Of a stretch of DNA of 39,141 bases, positions 21,701-29,506 are shown piece after piece. Source of the stretch: Priestia koreensis (lineage in GTDB: Bacteria; Bacillota; Bacilli; Bacillales; Bacillaceae_H); contig NZ_LILC01000036.1 in assembly GCF_001274935.1 (NCBI RefSeq), forward strand, positions 1 to 39,141, in the 5' to 3' direction. The stretch's first letter is position 1; the number at the start of each line of letters is the position of its first letter. The notes beneath the pieces are model-generated. The model was not told the DNA's origin, did not search any database, and was given only the letters and a program-made list of their open reading frames with translations. Position numbers and translations under genes: made by a program.

Positions 21701-23694
21701 TTAATAATATTACCAGCAGTGTCATAATTGTAGGTAATACTACTTCCATATGGATTTGTCTCTGTTACTACTTTGTAAATTTCTAAGTTAGTACCTTTAT
21801 CAACTTTTACGATCTTAAATTTTTTAATAACTCCGTATTTATTACGTAATTCAAAACTACTATCTGGTAGTTTTTTTAAATTTAAATAGTCTCCAAGAGG
21901 ACTAGTGTAACTAGATGTAGAGTTATCATACGTAAAATTATGATTTGTACCGTCCTCATCTGTATAAATTACATAACTTTTAAAATCTATTAAACTGCTA
22001 TCTCCTCTAAAAGACCATCCATATCCCAATGGGGATTTATCAATAGATTTACTATTAAATGTTCTTTCAAAGGACAAATCTAATTTGGATGTTGTCTTTT
22101 CTTCAATATCTTTAAACTGTAAAACTGCATTACCGGTTCCAATATTAACATTACCAGTACCATTTGCAATGCTATAAGTTTCGTATGTCCAGTAATCTTC
22201 TAATCCCATACGCGCGTTAGTTTTATAAGTCACAGATAACAATGGATGATATTGATCTCCGTTTGTCCCTTCGCTTGAGATAAACTTTTTATACGTATTT
22301 GTCCCTTCATTTAAACTTTTCAGCATAAATCCAAAGTTCTGAGAAGGATTGTCTCGCCAATTTGTGATAACCTCAGTTGGTACATCCCATTTTATGCTGT
22401 GATCTAGACTTTGTAGAGGTCCAATGTTTCGAACAATAGATAAAGCCGTCGTGTTAAAGTCTCCACCTTTTGTGTTCCACCCTGTTGACGGAACTTGTTT
22501 TGCGTAATTCCAAGATGCTTGATTTTCAATCCAGTCTGTTGTTGCTTGGTATAGCCCAATGCTTATAGGTGTGTCATTGCTTGCCACTGACATCCACGTA
22601 TTTAATTGTGCAGATAAAATAGTAGTAGAATTAGGTATGGATGATAAATCGAATTTTAGAAGTGAACGTATAATATTTGTATTATAGAGGCCTGTTCCTA
22701 AATCTAAATCATTTCCCCCAGTTGTAGTGGGTAATCCACTTCGCAGATTTGTATCCTCAACTTTACTACCGTCTTGAATGTTAACAATAGTAGGATCAAC
22801 AGTTACAGGATAAACCCTTGTTGAGTCTTGTAACCATTCATAGTTGGGAACTATATCAATATATAATGTACTTCCTTCTTGGCGAGGGTTCATCTCAACA
22901 TCATAAGACATCGCTTCTTCAGGAATACTTGTAATACCTGGTTGAGCTTTAAAACCATCCGGGACATAAGAGTCATGCATAAATGGGCGATCAATATAGA
23001 ATTTAGCTTTATTAGTAGAAGCATCCATTAAATAGATAAGACCGTCTTCACCTTTTTTATAGGTCAAGTTCTCTAAATTAACTTTATAGGTATACACTGG
23101 TTTTACATCAGGTTTCTTATCAAGTAAAATGTTCTCCTTTACACGATCATTCTGAAGAACATACTGTATATCAGTGTTTGTGAAATAACCATTATATGTA
23201 ACTCGGTTATCTGATACTTTTGCTTCAGAACTAGTAGTATTATCTGATGTATTTTCTTTTGAACTAGAGATAGGATCCATTGAGACTTCGTATTTGTTAT
23301 CTGCTACCTTAAGAAGGGGTTGATTTGAACTCTTTTCAGTAGATAGTTGAACATCAAATGAGTTATCCTGATTTTTTATTGTTCCTTTTTGCTCATTAAC
23401 TGTTAAGTCATTTTTAATATCTTTCCATTCTCCATCATCATTATAATGGATAGGAGTAGGACTCATCTCAGAAGTATATGTCCCGTTGTTGTTATCATAT
23501 GTTTTTGAGTAAGCAGTCCTCAGAGAGACTACTTCTTCTGGTTTAGAATTTGAATTAGTGTCACTTGATTCCAAACTTTGATCTGGTACATCGTTTGCTG
23601 CATAACTTGCTGGAATCATACTTAAAATTAATCCACATGCTACTAAAGAGCTTGCAGATCGTTTTAAATATTTCTTCCCCTTAAAATTACTCAC
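18790..23694 (-). CDS. RHS/YD-repeat polymorphic toxin with DNRLRE domain (WapA-like)
   Basis: A 1634-residue secreted giant. Residues 1-33 are a signal peptide ending SYAAND. A beta-rich N-terminal region follows, with a DNRLRE-type carbohydrate-binding-like domain at about 300-495 (SLLKFDLSSIP, then WDVPTEVITNW). About 25 RHS/YD repeats (YxYDxxGN type) run from about 540 to 1420. The RHS core ends GLYYLNARYYQPKWGRFITS near residue 1430, and the pretoxin motif NPNTYLDLDG at about 1455-1464 marks the boundary. The C-terminal 170 residues are the variable effector (LMVAFHGTEALISG, NTWYISTHIFDTYDF); its activity is not recognised. The start is GTG with AAGGAGG 8 nt upstream. It is much larger than its neighbours and is clearly a contact-dependent or wall-associated toxin like Bacillus WapA. 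Confidence 0.93.
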   Translation of the reverse strand: MSNFKGKKYLKRSASSLVACGLILSMIPASYAANDVPDQSLESSDTNSNSKPEEVVSLRTAYSKTYDNNNGTYTSEMSPTPIHYNDDGEWKDIKNDLTVNEQKGTIKNQDNSFDVQLSTEKSSNQPLLKVADNKYEVSMDPISSSKENTSDNTTSSEAKVSDNRVTYNGYFTNTDIQYVLQNDRVKENILLDKKPDVKPVYTYKVNLENLTYKKGEDGLIYLMDASTNKAKFYIDRPFMHDSYVPDGFKAQPGITSIPEEAMSYDVEMNPRQEGSTLYIDIVPNYEWLQDSTRVYPVTVDPTIVNIQDGSKVEDTNLRSGLPTTTGGNDLDLGTGLYNTNIIRSLLKFDLSSIPNSTTILSAQLNTWMSVASNDTPISIGLYQATTDWIENQASWNYAKQVPSTGWNTKGGDFNTTALSIVRNIGPLQSLDHSIKWDVPTEVITNWRDNPSQNFGFMLKSLNEGTNTYKKFISSEGTNGDQYHPLLSVTYKTNARMGLEDYWTYETYSIANGTGNVNIGTGNAVLQFKDIEEKTTSKLDLSFERTFNSKSIDKSPLGYGWSFRGDSSLIDFKSYVIYTDEDGTNHNFTYDNSTSSYTSPLGDYLNLKKLPDSSFELRNKYGVIKKFKIVKVDKGTNLEIYKVVTETNPYGSSITYNYDTAGNIIKMSDKQNKEINFQYNNQGQINSIMSDSKRVTYLYDQYGYLSEVRYYKNSTQDSSVKFSYDSSHQLTSVVDGDERETTLSYKNGNIENITQPDIDDSTAVNQYKFDLPNHKSTVYDPNKDATTTYYLNEEYVASKVEDTNGININYKFDKNYNPIEEVDKDSNGNSTTIVYTYDNQGNMKKRSDGSGDILFDYDEYSNIITQTNNEGITKFYYDSQGNKFSTTYPDGTNQEEKIDIYKNLIKTITDPLGNQEVSILNSAGDLISFRDGNGNLTQYEHDDYHHITKVIDAQENENNYFYDKKGNKTKIIDANGNSTSLTYNDDANIISKKSALGNVTLYDYNDQGVVSKTITPKKDTFEYAYSDEGQLTRSSVNNNIRWDYTYNSSGNLETVKDYKNTNNSKTYKYYNNNLIQNISTQDESLDYSYDGNGNISSLISSANGNENITSYKYNNYNQILSLSNSDGLLSTYNYNSKNVLDNIVLKDNTVHSYQYDLSGNITSLKIKRNDKSLFDFTYAYDKFKNVILEQTLDGTKRFTYDSLNRLVSAENPDGTTITYSYDKNGNRISEVVKTPEADFTKKYFYNEDNELISINDKPYSYDENGNLIQDENYLYTYDSYNQLIEVRDTNNTLVVKYDYDELGRRISSDNNKGKTYYHYDGNNLLYETDAKNNVIISYIWEGSLSPVAMKTGNKTYFYQKDKYGNIIGLTDENGVFVAKYQYDTFGNIITQSGELASINPFRYSGYRYDENTGLYYLNARYYQPKWGRFITSDTFKGEEFDPTTQNSYIYANNNPNTYLDLDGHKSIKRRFTEELKAYCRRQLRAASYGMQAIGWTIGGQLLRHSLVDHPSEVYYYSGSTAVSKIKKSSDYKNKIKSLMKNNNKKGSFNYNGVLNFNTNKDLMVAFHGTEALISGAKFGNTWYISTHIFDTYDFKYEVSRFGTLVRWGNNAAAISQAVKYIVPFNIYVYFTQIIE

Positions 23695-23896
23695 TAAAAT
23701 ATCCTCCTTATGAAAAAATTCACAAGGAAAATATTATAATATTTGGGTGAAATAAGATATAAACTAAAATAACTATTTTTTTTGGTAATATAATAAAATA
23801 GAACCAAAATTAACCATTATATTCCCGCATTTTATTAAAAAATTTTTAAAAATTATTACTTAGAACCCCTCACATAATAAAGTGTACAATTATAAG

Positions 23897-24010
23897 CACC
23901 TTATCATGATCTATGTATCAAAGCTGGTACGTCGGACCAAGCTATCCTTTTTACAGCATCATGGTACGAATGTGGCTACACATACCTTCCGTCACTTCCA
24001 TGCAATTCAT
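23897..24010 (+). pseudogene. Fragment of a tyrosine recombinase paralogue
   Basis: About 100 bp match 18118-18217 of the intact recombinase at roughly 85 percent, reading VSKLVRRTKLSFLQHHGTNV, then ATHTFRHFHAIH. This covers the HxxR box only. Both ends are unrelated, so it is an internal remnant. From 23695 to 23896 there is only the AT-rich promoter region of the RHS gene. Confidence 0.9.
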
Positions 24011-24081
24011 ATATCGAATAAGTGCAATTATTGGGAACTTTTATCTTTTTTGTTCGTAATATAGTTGGAGGTGCTTGTTCC

Positions 24082-24579
24082 GTGAAATTATTTTTTCTTC
24101 AAATCCTGACTTTAGGTTTAATAGTGATATTAATGGGAGTATTAGAATTAAATGAATCGAATAGAATTGTTGGATCTACTGCAAATTGGACTCCAGTAAA
24201 CAATATTTACATCACATTTTTTATCGTATTAGTAATTTTATCTTTCTTCTGTTTAATTTTTTTATTTGAGGCAAAAAAAGATAAAAGTATTTTTCAACGT
24301 TCCTTTTGGAATATGATGCCCAAAATCACCATCTCTTTTGGTAGTTTATCTATGATTCTGTTTTTAGTAGGAGGTACTTTAGGGCCAATTATGACTTGGG
24401 TGGAACATTGGCGTTCGCTCTTATACTTTTTTCTTATTTACTTTTTATTTTTAATATTTCTCTTCATTTTTTCAATTGAGCACAAGAAACAAAGAAATAA
24501 TCATCATATTACCAAAACCATACTTACTTCTTACATATGGACAATAGTTCTGTTTCTTATAACCTTTTTTGTTTTTTAA
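24082..24579 (+). CDS. Multi-pass membrane protein, unknown
   Basis: A 165-residue protein with five likely helices: KLFFLQILTLGLIVILMGV, ITFFIVLVILSFFCLIFLF, ITISFGSLSMILFLVGGTL, a Phe/Leu/Ile-rich one at about 118-137, and a C-terminal ILTSYIWTIVLFLITFF. The chosen start is GTG at 24082, 8 nt after GGAGGTG. An ATG at 24022 overlaps the recombinase remnant and has no site. The gene starts 72 nt after that remnant. No family is recognised; a small membrane immunity or transport protein are both open. Confidence 0.7.
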   Translation: MKLFFLQILTLGLIVILMGVLELNESNRIVGSTANWTPVNNIYITFFIVLVILSFFCLIFLFEAKKDKSIFQRSFWNMMPKITISFGSLSMILFLVGGTLGPIMTWVEHWRSLLYFFLIYFLFLIFLFIFSIEHKKQRNNHHITKTILTSYIWTIVLFLITFFVF

Positions 24580-24661
24580 TTGAGGAAGGTCTTCAATTAA
24601 ATATGCAATTCTATAACAAAAAAATAAGATAATGATAATATCGATGCTCCTATATCACTGA

Positions 24662-24702
24662 AAATAGACCAACAAATTAAAATACAATTTGTTGGTCTAT
24701 TT
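24662..24702. terminator. Bidirectional intrinsic terminator
   Basis: A perfect 17-bp stem, AAATAGACCAACAAATT, with its complement and a 7-nt loop, flanked by A and T. It lies between convergent genes. Confidence 0.9.
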
Positions 24703-24807
24703 CCCTTATATGACGTACCTTTGTGACAGATAACTGAACCCGTCATTACAATATACATTTATTAATAATAAAAGAATACTTCTTTTCAGTTTTGTACACC
24801 GGTATCG

Positions 24808-25377
24808 TTATTTTGCTGCCGATTCCTTAAGGCTTAATATATAATCAATTAGTAAATCACGGTTAATAAGCTTTACATCATTTGCTCTAGCTAATTCAAT
24901 AGCAGGATTTGTGAAGTAATTATTGGTAACAACCCAAACAAAGTCAGCCTTGTAATAGGACTGTGCTGTTTTAATTTCTTGAATCGCTTTTACTCCGACT
25001 TTTTTACTATAGCGCTTGGCTTGTACAATAATTTTTTGACCATCTTTAACTAACACAAGGTCCGCTCCGAAATCTCCAGAAGCCTTCGTTACTTCTGATT
25101 TATATCCTTGACCATCAAATAATTCTTTCAGATAGTGTTCAAAGCGATGTCCTTTCATTTGATCAATCTCATTAATACCAGATCGTCTTAAACGTTGACG
25201 TTGTTTGGCTGCACGATAAATTCCTGTAAAGACAAATAGAGCGATAAGTAGAAAGATAGTAGAGATACTTAGAAATATAGAATCCGTCCAGACATACATT
25301 AAAAAGAATATGAAAAAGCTGAGTCCAATAAACAACTGAGCAATTGGATCTTCTTTCTTCCGTCTTCTTTTAGCCAT
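24808..25377 (-). CDS. Membrane-anchored Mrr-type restriction endonuclease
   Basis: A 189-residue protein. After a basic start (KRRRKKE) come two membrane helices (about 15-55), then a PD-(D/E)xK nuclease domain of the Mrr_cat type: MKGHRFEHYLKELF, the catalytic DFGADLVL, then IIVQAKRY in place of the ExK (QxK, which is common in this group), and FVWVVTNNYFTNPAIELA. The start is the ATG at 25377 behind GGAAGG; a GTG nine nt upstream is less well spaced. The nuclease faces the cytoplasm beneath the membrane, a position suited to cutting incoming DNA. It may be modification-dependent. It is a single-gene unit with no methylase nearby. Confidence 0.88.
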   Translation of the reverse strand: MAKRRRKKEDPIAQLFIGLSFFIFFLMYVWTDSIFLSISTIFLLIALFVFTGIYRAAKQRQRLRRSGINEIDQMKGHRFEHYLKELFDGQGYKSEVTKASGDFGADLVLVKDGQKIIVQAKRYSKKVGVKAIQEIKTAQSYYKADFVWVVTNNYFTNPAIELARANDVKLINRDLLIDYILSLKESAAK

Positions 25378-25620
25378 GTTGCCCACCTTCCTTTCGAGTT
25401 TAATTGTGCTAATTTAACAAGGCGAATAATAACGTATGAAGATCTCTTTTAGAGGTTGAAATATATGAATAATATTTGCTCTGCTTGCAAGAATTACTTC
25501 TAATAACTTTAAATAATAAAACAGTTTTTTTCCTGTCTCATTATTTAACTAACGCCCCTATTTGGTTAAGTGCATTTTTCATAATGCCCTTTCAAAAGAA
25601 GTAAAAAACACCCTTCTACA

Positions 25621-26109
25621 TTAATCATTTTTTGTAGTTTGAATTTTTTCTAAAAGTGCCTTTTCAACATGATCAGGTATATAATTTGATAGCTTTCCAT
25701 CATTAAGATAGACTTCTTTTACTATACTTGAACTAAGGAAGGAATATTTTTCTTGAGAATGAATGAAAAAAGTTTCAGACTCTTTATATAGATTTTTATT
25801 TGTTAAAGCCATCTGAGCTTCATACCCAAAATCAGTAACAGTTCTCAAACCTTTTATAATGGCTCTGTAATTGTGCTCTCTCATATAATCTACAAGCAAT
25901 CCTTCAAATGTATCAACTTTGACTTTTTTATTGTTTTCAAATGAATCTTCAATAAGTTTTCTTCGTTCTTTAAGTGAAAACAAGTATTGCTTCTTAGAGT
26001 TAATCATAACGGCTACTATAATTTCATCAAAAAATTCACTCGCTCTTTTTACAATATCAATATGTCCATTTGTAACAGGATCAAAGCTCCCTGGATATAT
26101 AGCCTTCAA
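25621..26109 (-). CDS. coaD: Phosphopantetheine adenylyltransferase (second, divergent copy)
   Basis: A 162-residue PPAT, which makes dephospho-CoA from phosphopantetheine and ATP. Family signatures are GSFDPVTNGHIDIV (the TxGH motif), SLKERRKLIEDSF, the phosphate-contact loop IKGLRTVTDFGYEAQMA, and YSFLSSSIVKEVYLNDGKL. In that loop the usual RGLR is KGLR and the usual FEYE is FGYE, mild departures from chromosomal enzymes. The start is TTG at 26107-26109 behind GAGGTGATTAA. CoaD is essential and normally single copy on the chromosome, so a plasmid copy may be a tolerance determinant or gene-dosage cargo (inference). It is a monocistronic unit between terminators. Confidence 0.93.
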   Translation of the reverse strand: MKAIYPGSFDPVTNGHIDIVKRASEFFDEIIVAVMINSKKQYLFSLKERRKLIEDSFENNKKVKVDTFEGLLVDYMREHNYRAIIKGLRTVTDFGYEAQMALTNKNLYKESETFFIHSQEKYSFLSSSIVKEVYLNDGKLSNYIPDHVEKALLEKIQTTKND

Positions 26110-26151
26110 TTAATCACCTCATTTAAGAACTCTCATCCATTATTAATAGAA

Positions 26152-26177
26152 GAAAGCGCCTCGTGAAAGACGCTTTT
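26152..26177 (-). terminator. Intrinsic terminator of the metallo-hydrolase operon
   Basis: AAAGCG and CGCTTT pair around CCTCGTGAAAGA, and T and C residues follow on the minus strand. Confidence 0.65.
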
Positions 26178-26184
26178 CATCTCA

Positions 26185-26397
26185 TTAGAATTCAAATAAT
26201 TCATCCATCAACTTTTGAACGTCAGCTCTACGTTTTTCCGTTTCATCTTTCAATACAATGCCTTTACCTTCAACGATTTCAACGACATCTCCAACTTCAA
26301 TTTCTTCATTAAAAATATTTCGATCAAAATCCTGCGTTTCTCCGTCTATTTCAATAACAGCAAATGGCCCTTCAAGTTGATCCACAATACCTTTCAT
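26185..26397 (-). CDS. DUF3006 family protein
   Basis: A 70-residue protein with the DUF3006 pattern: GIVDQLEGPFAVIEIDGETQ, VGDVVEIVEG, then ETEKRRADVQKLMDELFE. In Bacillus it often follows a ComEC-like metallo-hydrolase gene, as it does here 12 nt downstream with AGGGAG before the ATG. The function is unknown; a small beta-barrel that regulates or stabilises its partner is plausible. Confidence 0.88.
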   Translation of the reverse strand: MKGIVDQLEGPFAVIEIDGETQDFDRNIFNEEIEVGDVVEIVEGKGIVLKDETEKRRADVQKLMDELFEF

Positions 26398-26409
26398 ATG
26401 AGTACTCCC

Positions 26410-27561
26410 TTATTGTGGCACAAAGGACGTTTGAGTTTTGTAGCTTTTCCCTTTGTACGCACTTGAAATATCGACCACTACTTTGTAACCTTTAGCGGCG
26501 CGACCAATTTTTACAGGTAATGCCTTTCCAATTGTACCCGTATACGTTGTGTTCGTACTTTTATAATGGAATACGGCTTTGTACGATCCACTAGGAAGGC
26601 CTTTAACGGTAAGATTCACCGTTCCATTTTGTTTGGGTTTCGCATTGTCCAATGTAGCGACTAACTTATACGTGCTTGGAGCTGGTGCAGGGACAGCACC
26701 TCCAGGTACAGCTGCTTTTGTATTATAGGTTAAGGTATTTCCATCAGTTGTGATGATAATGTGCCCCTGCAGATCGGTACGATAGATGGCAATTTTTGAA
26801 GCTTTTAAGCGGTTAAGTGTTTCAGTCGTTGGATGACCATAACGGTTCCCTTTCCCTACTGAAATCACAGCTACAGATGGTTTAACAGCATTTAAGAACG
26901 CTTGACTAGTCGATGTTTTGGCACCGTGATGTCCTACCTTTAGCACGTCTGCTTTTAAGGTTTGCTTTGAATTTAGCATATCTGTTTCAGATTTGAATTC
27001 TGCGTCTCCTGTGAACAAGAATGACTTCTTGTTATAGACCACGCGTAGAACAGCGCTCCAGTCATTGAGATCCTTATCATACGTTTTTACGGGTGCAACA
27101 AACGTAGCGGTAACCCCTTTAACTGGTACTTTAACGCCCTTTTGTGCTGTTTTAATCGTTAGTTTTTCAGCTTTTACGGCTTTTAAGAAGTCTACATAGG
27201 CTTGCGTTGTGTGGTTTACTTTAGGGGCATAAACAGATTTCACATCAAATGATTTGAGTACATCATCTAATCCACCAATATGATCGGCATCAGGATGAGT
27301 AGAGACCATTACATCGATTGTTTTAATCCCCTGCTTTTTTAGGTATGAGACAAGGTTACTACCGTTAATATTTCCGCCATCAATTAAGATGTTTTCACCG
27401 TACGGCGCACGTATTAGCGTACTGTCGCCTTGCCCTACATTAATATAGTGTACAGACATTTTCTTTGTAGTGGCTGCATGAGAAGATGTGTGAAAAGTTA
27501 ATCCACTCAAGAGGCCAATTATAAGCACAAGACTTATTAAAAACTTTAATCCTTTTTTCAT
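26410..27561 (-). CDS. Secreted ComEC-like metallo-beta-lactamase-fold hydrolase
   Basis: A 383-residue exported protein. A signal peptide covers residues 1-30 (ending SHAAT), then comes an MBL fold of the ComEC/Rec2 C-terminal type: HYINVGQGDSTLI, the metal motif THPDADH (H89, D91, D93, H94), LFTGDAE, VGHHGAKTST and GNRYGHPTTETL. A Pro/Ala linker (near PGGAVPAPAP) leads to a C-terminal beta domain of about 95 residues (KPKQNGTVNLTVKGLPSGSY). Relatives are extracellular nucleases or phosphodiesterases; the free secreted form could degrade DNA outside the cell. The ribosome-binding site GGGGGTTCTAAA precedes the ATG. It forms an operon with DUF3006. Confidence 0.9.
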   Translation of the reverse strand: MKKGLKFLISLVLIIGLLSGLTFHTSSHAATTKKMSVHYINVGQGDSTLIRAPYGENILIDGGNINGSNLVSYLKKQGIKTIDVMVSTHPDADHIGGLDDVLKSFDVKSVYAPKVNHTTQAYVDFLKAVKAEKLTIKTAQKGVKVPVKGVTATFVAPVKTYDKDLNDWSAVLRVVYNKKSFLFTGDAEFKSETDMLNSKQTLKADVLKVGHHGAKTSTSQAFLNAVKPSVAVISVGKGNRYGHPTTETLNRLKASKIAIYRTDLQGHIIITTDGNTLTYNTKAAVPGGAVPAPAPSTYKLVATLDNAKPKQNGTVNLTVKGLPSGSYKAVFHYKSTNTTYTGTIGKALPVKIGRAAKGYKVVVDISSAYKGKSYKTQTSFVPQ

Positions 27562-27702
27562 TTTAGAACCCCCATTTATATAGTTAAGCTGTTTAATTTA
27601 CAAGTATACTTGTTGTCTACTTGTACAAACTTAATTATAAATGACGAGTAATGAAATTACTTGTTATTTTTACATTTTTATCCTAATTAGAATTAACCAC
27701 AT

Positions 27703-27742
27703 AAAAGATCCCCTTCATTTAAACTAATGAGGAGGATCTTTT
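27703..27742 (-). terminator. Intrinsic terminator
   Basis: AAAAGATCCCCTTCATT pairs with TAATGAGGAGGATCTTTT with one bulge. It lies just past the 27747 gene on the minus strand. Confidence 0.8.
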
Positions 27743-27746
27743 AAAA

Positions 27747-28295
27747 TTACTTGTTTACCTTTTGGTATAAGGACATAAACTCATCAATGCTTTTCAATGC
27801 TGGGAATTGATCAAGTAGTTTCTGTAAATATTCTCTTATTCCTTGAAGCATTCCTTCTTTAAATGTATTTATAGGAATAGTGTTATAGTTGGAAATAGGG
27901 ATTTGTATAGACTCCTTAACACCTTCTCCATCGTACCAGTATTGTGATAAACAGTATCTAATGGCAAGTGTTACATTTTCTACAGATGGCTCCATAATTA
28001 TCTCTTTATCAATTTGATCTTCATATATTTTTATTAACTTATTTTCATCGAGATTATCCATAAGGTTTATAAATTGAGTTATAAATCCATAAATAGGAAT
28101 TGTTAAACCTCTATTAGACATAGAAGATGTACCCATTTTATCCCAAGGTATTCCGCTAGCATTCTCAAAAAAATTTCTATCATTTATTAAAAAAATAATT
28201 TCTCCAAACATTGAATAATACACTTCACCTGTTTGAATTTCCTCAACTGTATTTAATGGGAATTCTTCTAATTTAATTTTGAATTTAAAACTCAT
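27747..28295 (-). CDS. Candidate orphan immunity protein
   Basis: A 182-residue acidic soluble protein (VEEIQTGEVYYSMFGEIIFL, then NVTLAIRYCLSQYWYDGEG) without a signal peptide. The length, acidity and Trp/Tyr content are in the range of cytoplasmic immunity proteins, although no named family is certain. The main evidence is position. Immediately upstream, on the same strand, lies a short frame ending in a toxin-like tail (28313-28420), and the gap is only 17 nt, with TGGAGG before the ATG. That is the layout of a displaced toxin tip with its immunity gene. Confidence 0.6.
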   Translation of the reverse strand: MSFKFKIKLEEFPLNTVEEIQTGEVYYSMFGEIIFLINDRNFFENASGIPWDKMGTSSMSNRGLTIPIYGFITQFINLMDNLDENKLIKIYEDQIDKEIIMEPSVENVTLAIRYCLSQYWYDGEGVKESIQIPISNYNTIPINTFKEGMLQGIREYLQKLLDQFPALKSIDEFMSLYQKVNK

Positions 28296-28312
28296 TGTTA
28301 ACCTCCATAATT

Positions 28313-28420
28313 TTAAAACCTATAGTATCTAAGCTTAGGATATCCTGTTCTGATGTAGCCGTTCCAAGGTCTATATGCAACTACCAATATAATAGCATAG
28401 CCTGAGTGGATTACATCTAA
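28313..28420 (-). pseudogene. C-terminal tip of a polymorphic toxin (remnant)
   Basis: A 35-codon open frame with no start begins after a stop and ends VVAYRPWNGYIRTGYPKLRY, then YRF and a stop. It is rich in Tyr, Arg and Gly as in nuclease-type toxin ends, and abuts the candidate immunity gene. The rest of the toxin gene is gone. The assignment is inferred from composition and position. The remaining bases up to 28596 hold only the promoter region of the plus-strand lipoprotein. Confidence 0.45.
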
Positions 28421-28596
28421 TTACATAAGTTCATACATATTTTTCAGAGGTGGTTTATTCTGAGATTAGATATAGGAATTAAATGAGAGGTAATGACTAT
28501 CTTTTGTAGAAGTACTAAAAAGACATTTGTACAAATCACATTCGTATAAAAATGAATGAGTAATTTTAGTCCACTAATACTTTGAGAGGTGAATGC

Positions 28597-29070
28597 ATGA
28601 AAAAATCTAAAATGTTTGCTAATGGAATCATATGTGCTCTTTTACTAACGGCATGTCAATCAGCAAATGCCCAAGAAGAGTTAAAAGATTCAGCAAAAAC
28701 ACAAGAACTTTCCGCCTCAAAACATGGTGTATCAGTAACTAGTCGACAATCTGAATACCTACTCTCTAGTGATAGTTTTTCTTTCAACATTAAAAACTCT
28801 AATTCTAAAATAATTGATTTCAACGATCCCGGTTCTTTAGAACAATATATTGACGGAGTTTGGTACACTATCCCTATGAAAAAAGATGAAAATAAACAAA
28901 TTAGCGCTATAAGTCACATTATTAAGCCAAAGGGTAATGAAACCGCAAATTTTAGCTTGAAAAATGCAACTTCAGATTTAAAACCTGGTAAGTACCGAAT
29001 TGTTTATGGTTTTGCTGATCAACGAAAGCCATTTAAGGTAGCAGCTCAATTCAAATTAGTAAAAAAATAA
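28597..29070 (+). CDS. Lipoprotein with immunoglobulin-like fold
   Basis: A 157-residue lipoprotein: lipobox LTAC at about residues 16-19, a polar linker (NAQEELKDSAKTQELSASKH), then a beta-sandwich-like region (SVTSRQSEYLLSSDSFSFNI, and later KPGKYRIVYGFADQRKPFKV) in the style of the small immunoglobulin-like domains found in Bacillus surface lipoproteins. The start at 28597 has GAGAGGTG 5 nt upstream; an ATG 15 nt earlier would overlap that site. It is a single-gene unit. The function is unknown. Confidence 0.78.
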   Translation: MKKSKMFANGIICALLLTACQSANAQEELKDSAKTQELSASKHGVSVTSRQSEYLLSSDSFSFNIKNSNSKIIDFNDPGSLEQYIDGVWYTIPMKKDENKQISAISHIIKPKGNETANFSLKNATSDLKPGKYRIVYGFADQRKPFKVAAQFKLVKK

Positions 29071-29093
29071 TCTTCTTTAAGTTCTGTACAAAG

Positions 29094-29129
29094 AAAGGGT
29101 AAATGCCATTTTAAAGTCATCTACCCTTT
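29094..29129. terminator. Bidirectional intrinsic terminator
   Basis: AAAGGGTA pairs with TACCCTTT, with T and A runs on either side. It overlaps the last codons of the minus-strand 29117 gene. Confidence 0.75.
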
Positions 29130-29491
29130 TTATTTGTTATTATAATAGATTCTCTTTTTCGTTCTATATGCTCTTCTTCAAAGTTCTTAGACATCTCTGG
29201 GTAGCGCTTTGGAAAGGCGTTTACCGCCTTTGTAATCTTGCTGTATGCGTATTTCCCGACTTCGATGTAAGATATCCATATGTCTCGTCCTTGAATAGCT
29301 TCAGACAGAGCTTCTATGACTGTTTCACGTTGTTTTGGAGGAAGTTTTCTAGTCGTACGTCTTTCAATCATCTTCTCGTGATAAAGCCGATAAAATTCCG
29401 TAGCGATCCGTTCTTTTTGACTACCTTTTAAGTGAGAAAAGCGCTTATTTGTTTGGAGAATTTGATCATTCATTACTTTGTGATTTTTCAT
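29117..29491 (-). CDS. Basic plasmid protein, unknown
   Basis: A 124-residue highly basic helical protein (KGSQKERIATEFYRLYHEKM, then RRTTRKLPPKQRETVIEALS). The basic and acidic patches suggest nucleic-acid binding, but no motif is recognised. The ATG at 29491 follows GGGGTGAT. It comes directly after a broken gene (29507-29790), 15 nt apart, and both were probably one operon. Confidence 0.65.
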   Translation of the reverse strand: MKNHKVMNDQILQTNKRFSHLKGSQKERIATEFYRLYHEKMIERRTTRKLPPKQRETVIEALSEAIQGRDIWISYIEVGKYAYSKITKAVNAFPKRYPEMSKNFEEEHIERKRESIIITNKKGR

Positions 29492-29506
29492 CCAAAATCA
29501 CCCCAA

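Noticed and set aside
25549..25590. Thirteen-codon frame MKNALNQIGALVK after coaD
   Set aside because: It has an acceptable site (AAAGGGC) but is too short to support as a gene, and nothing around it suggests a signalling peptide.
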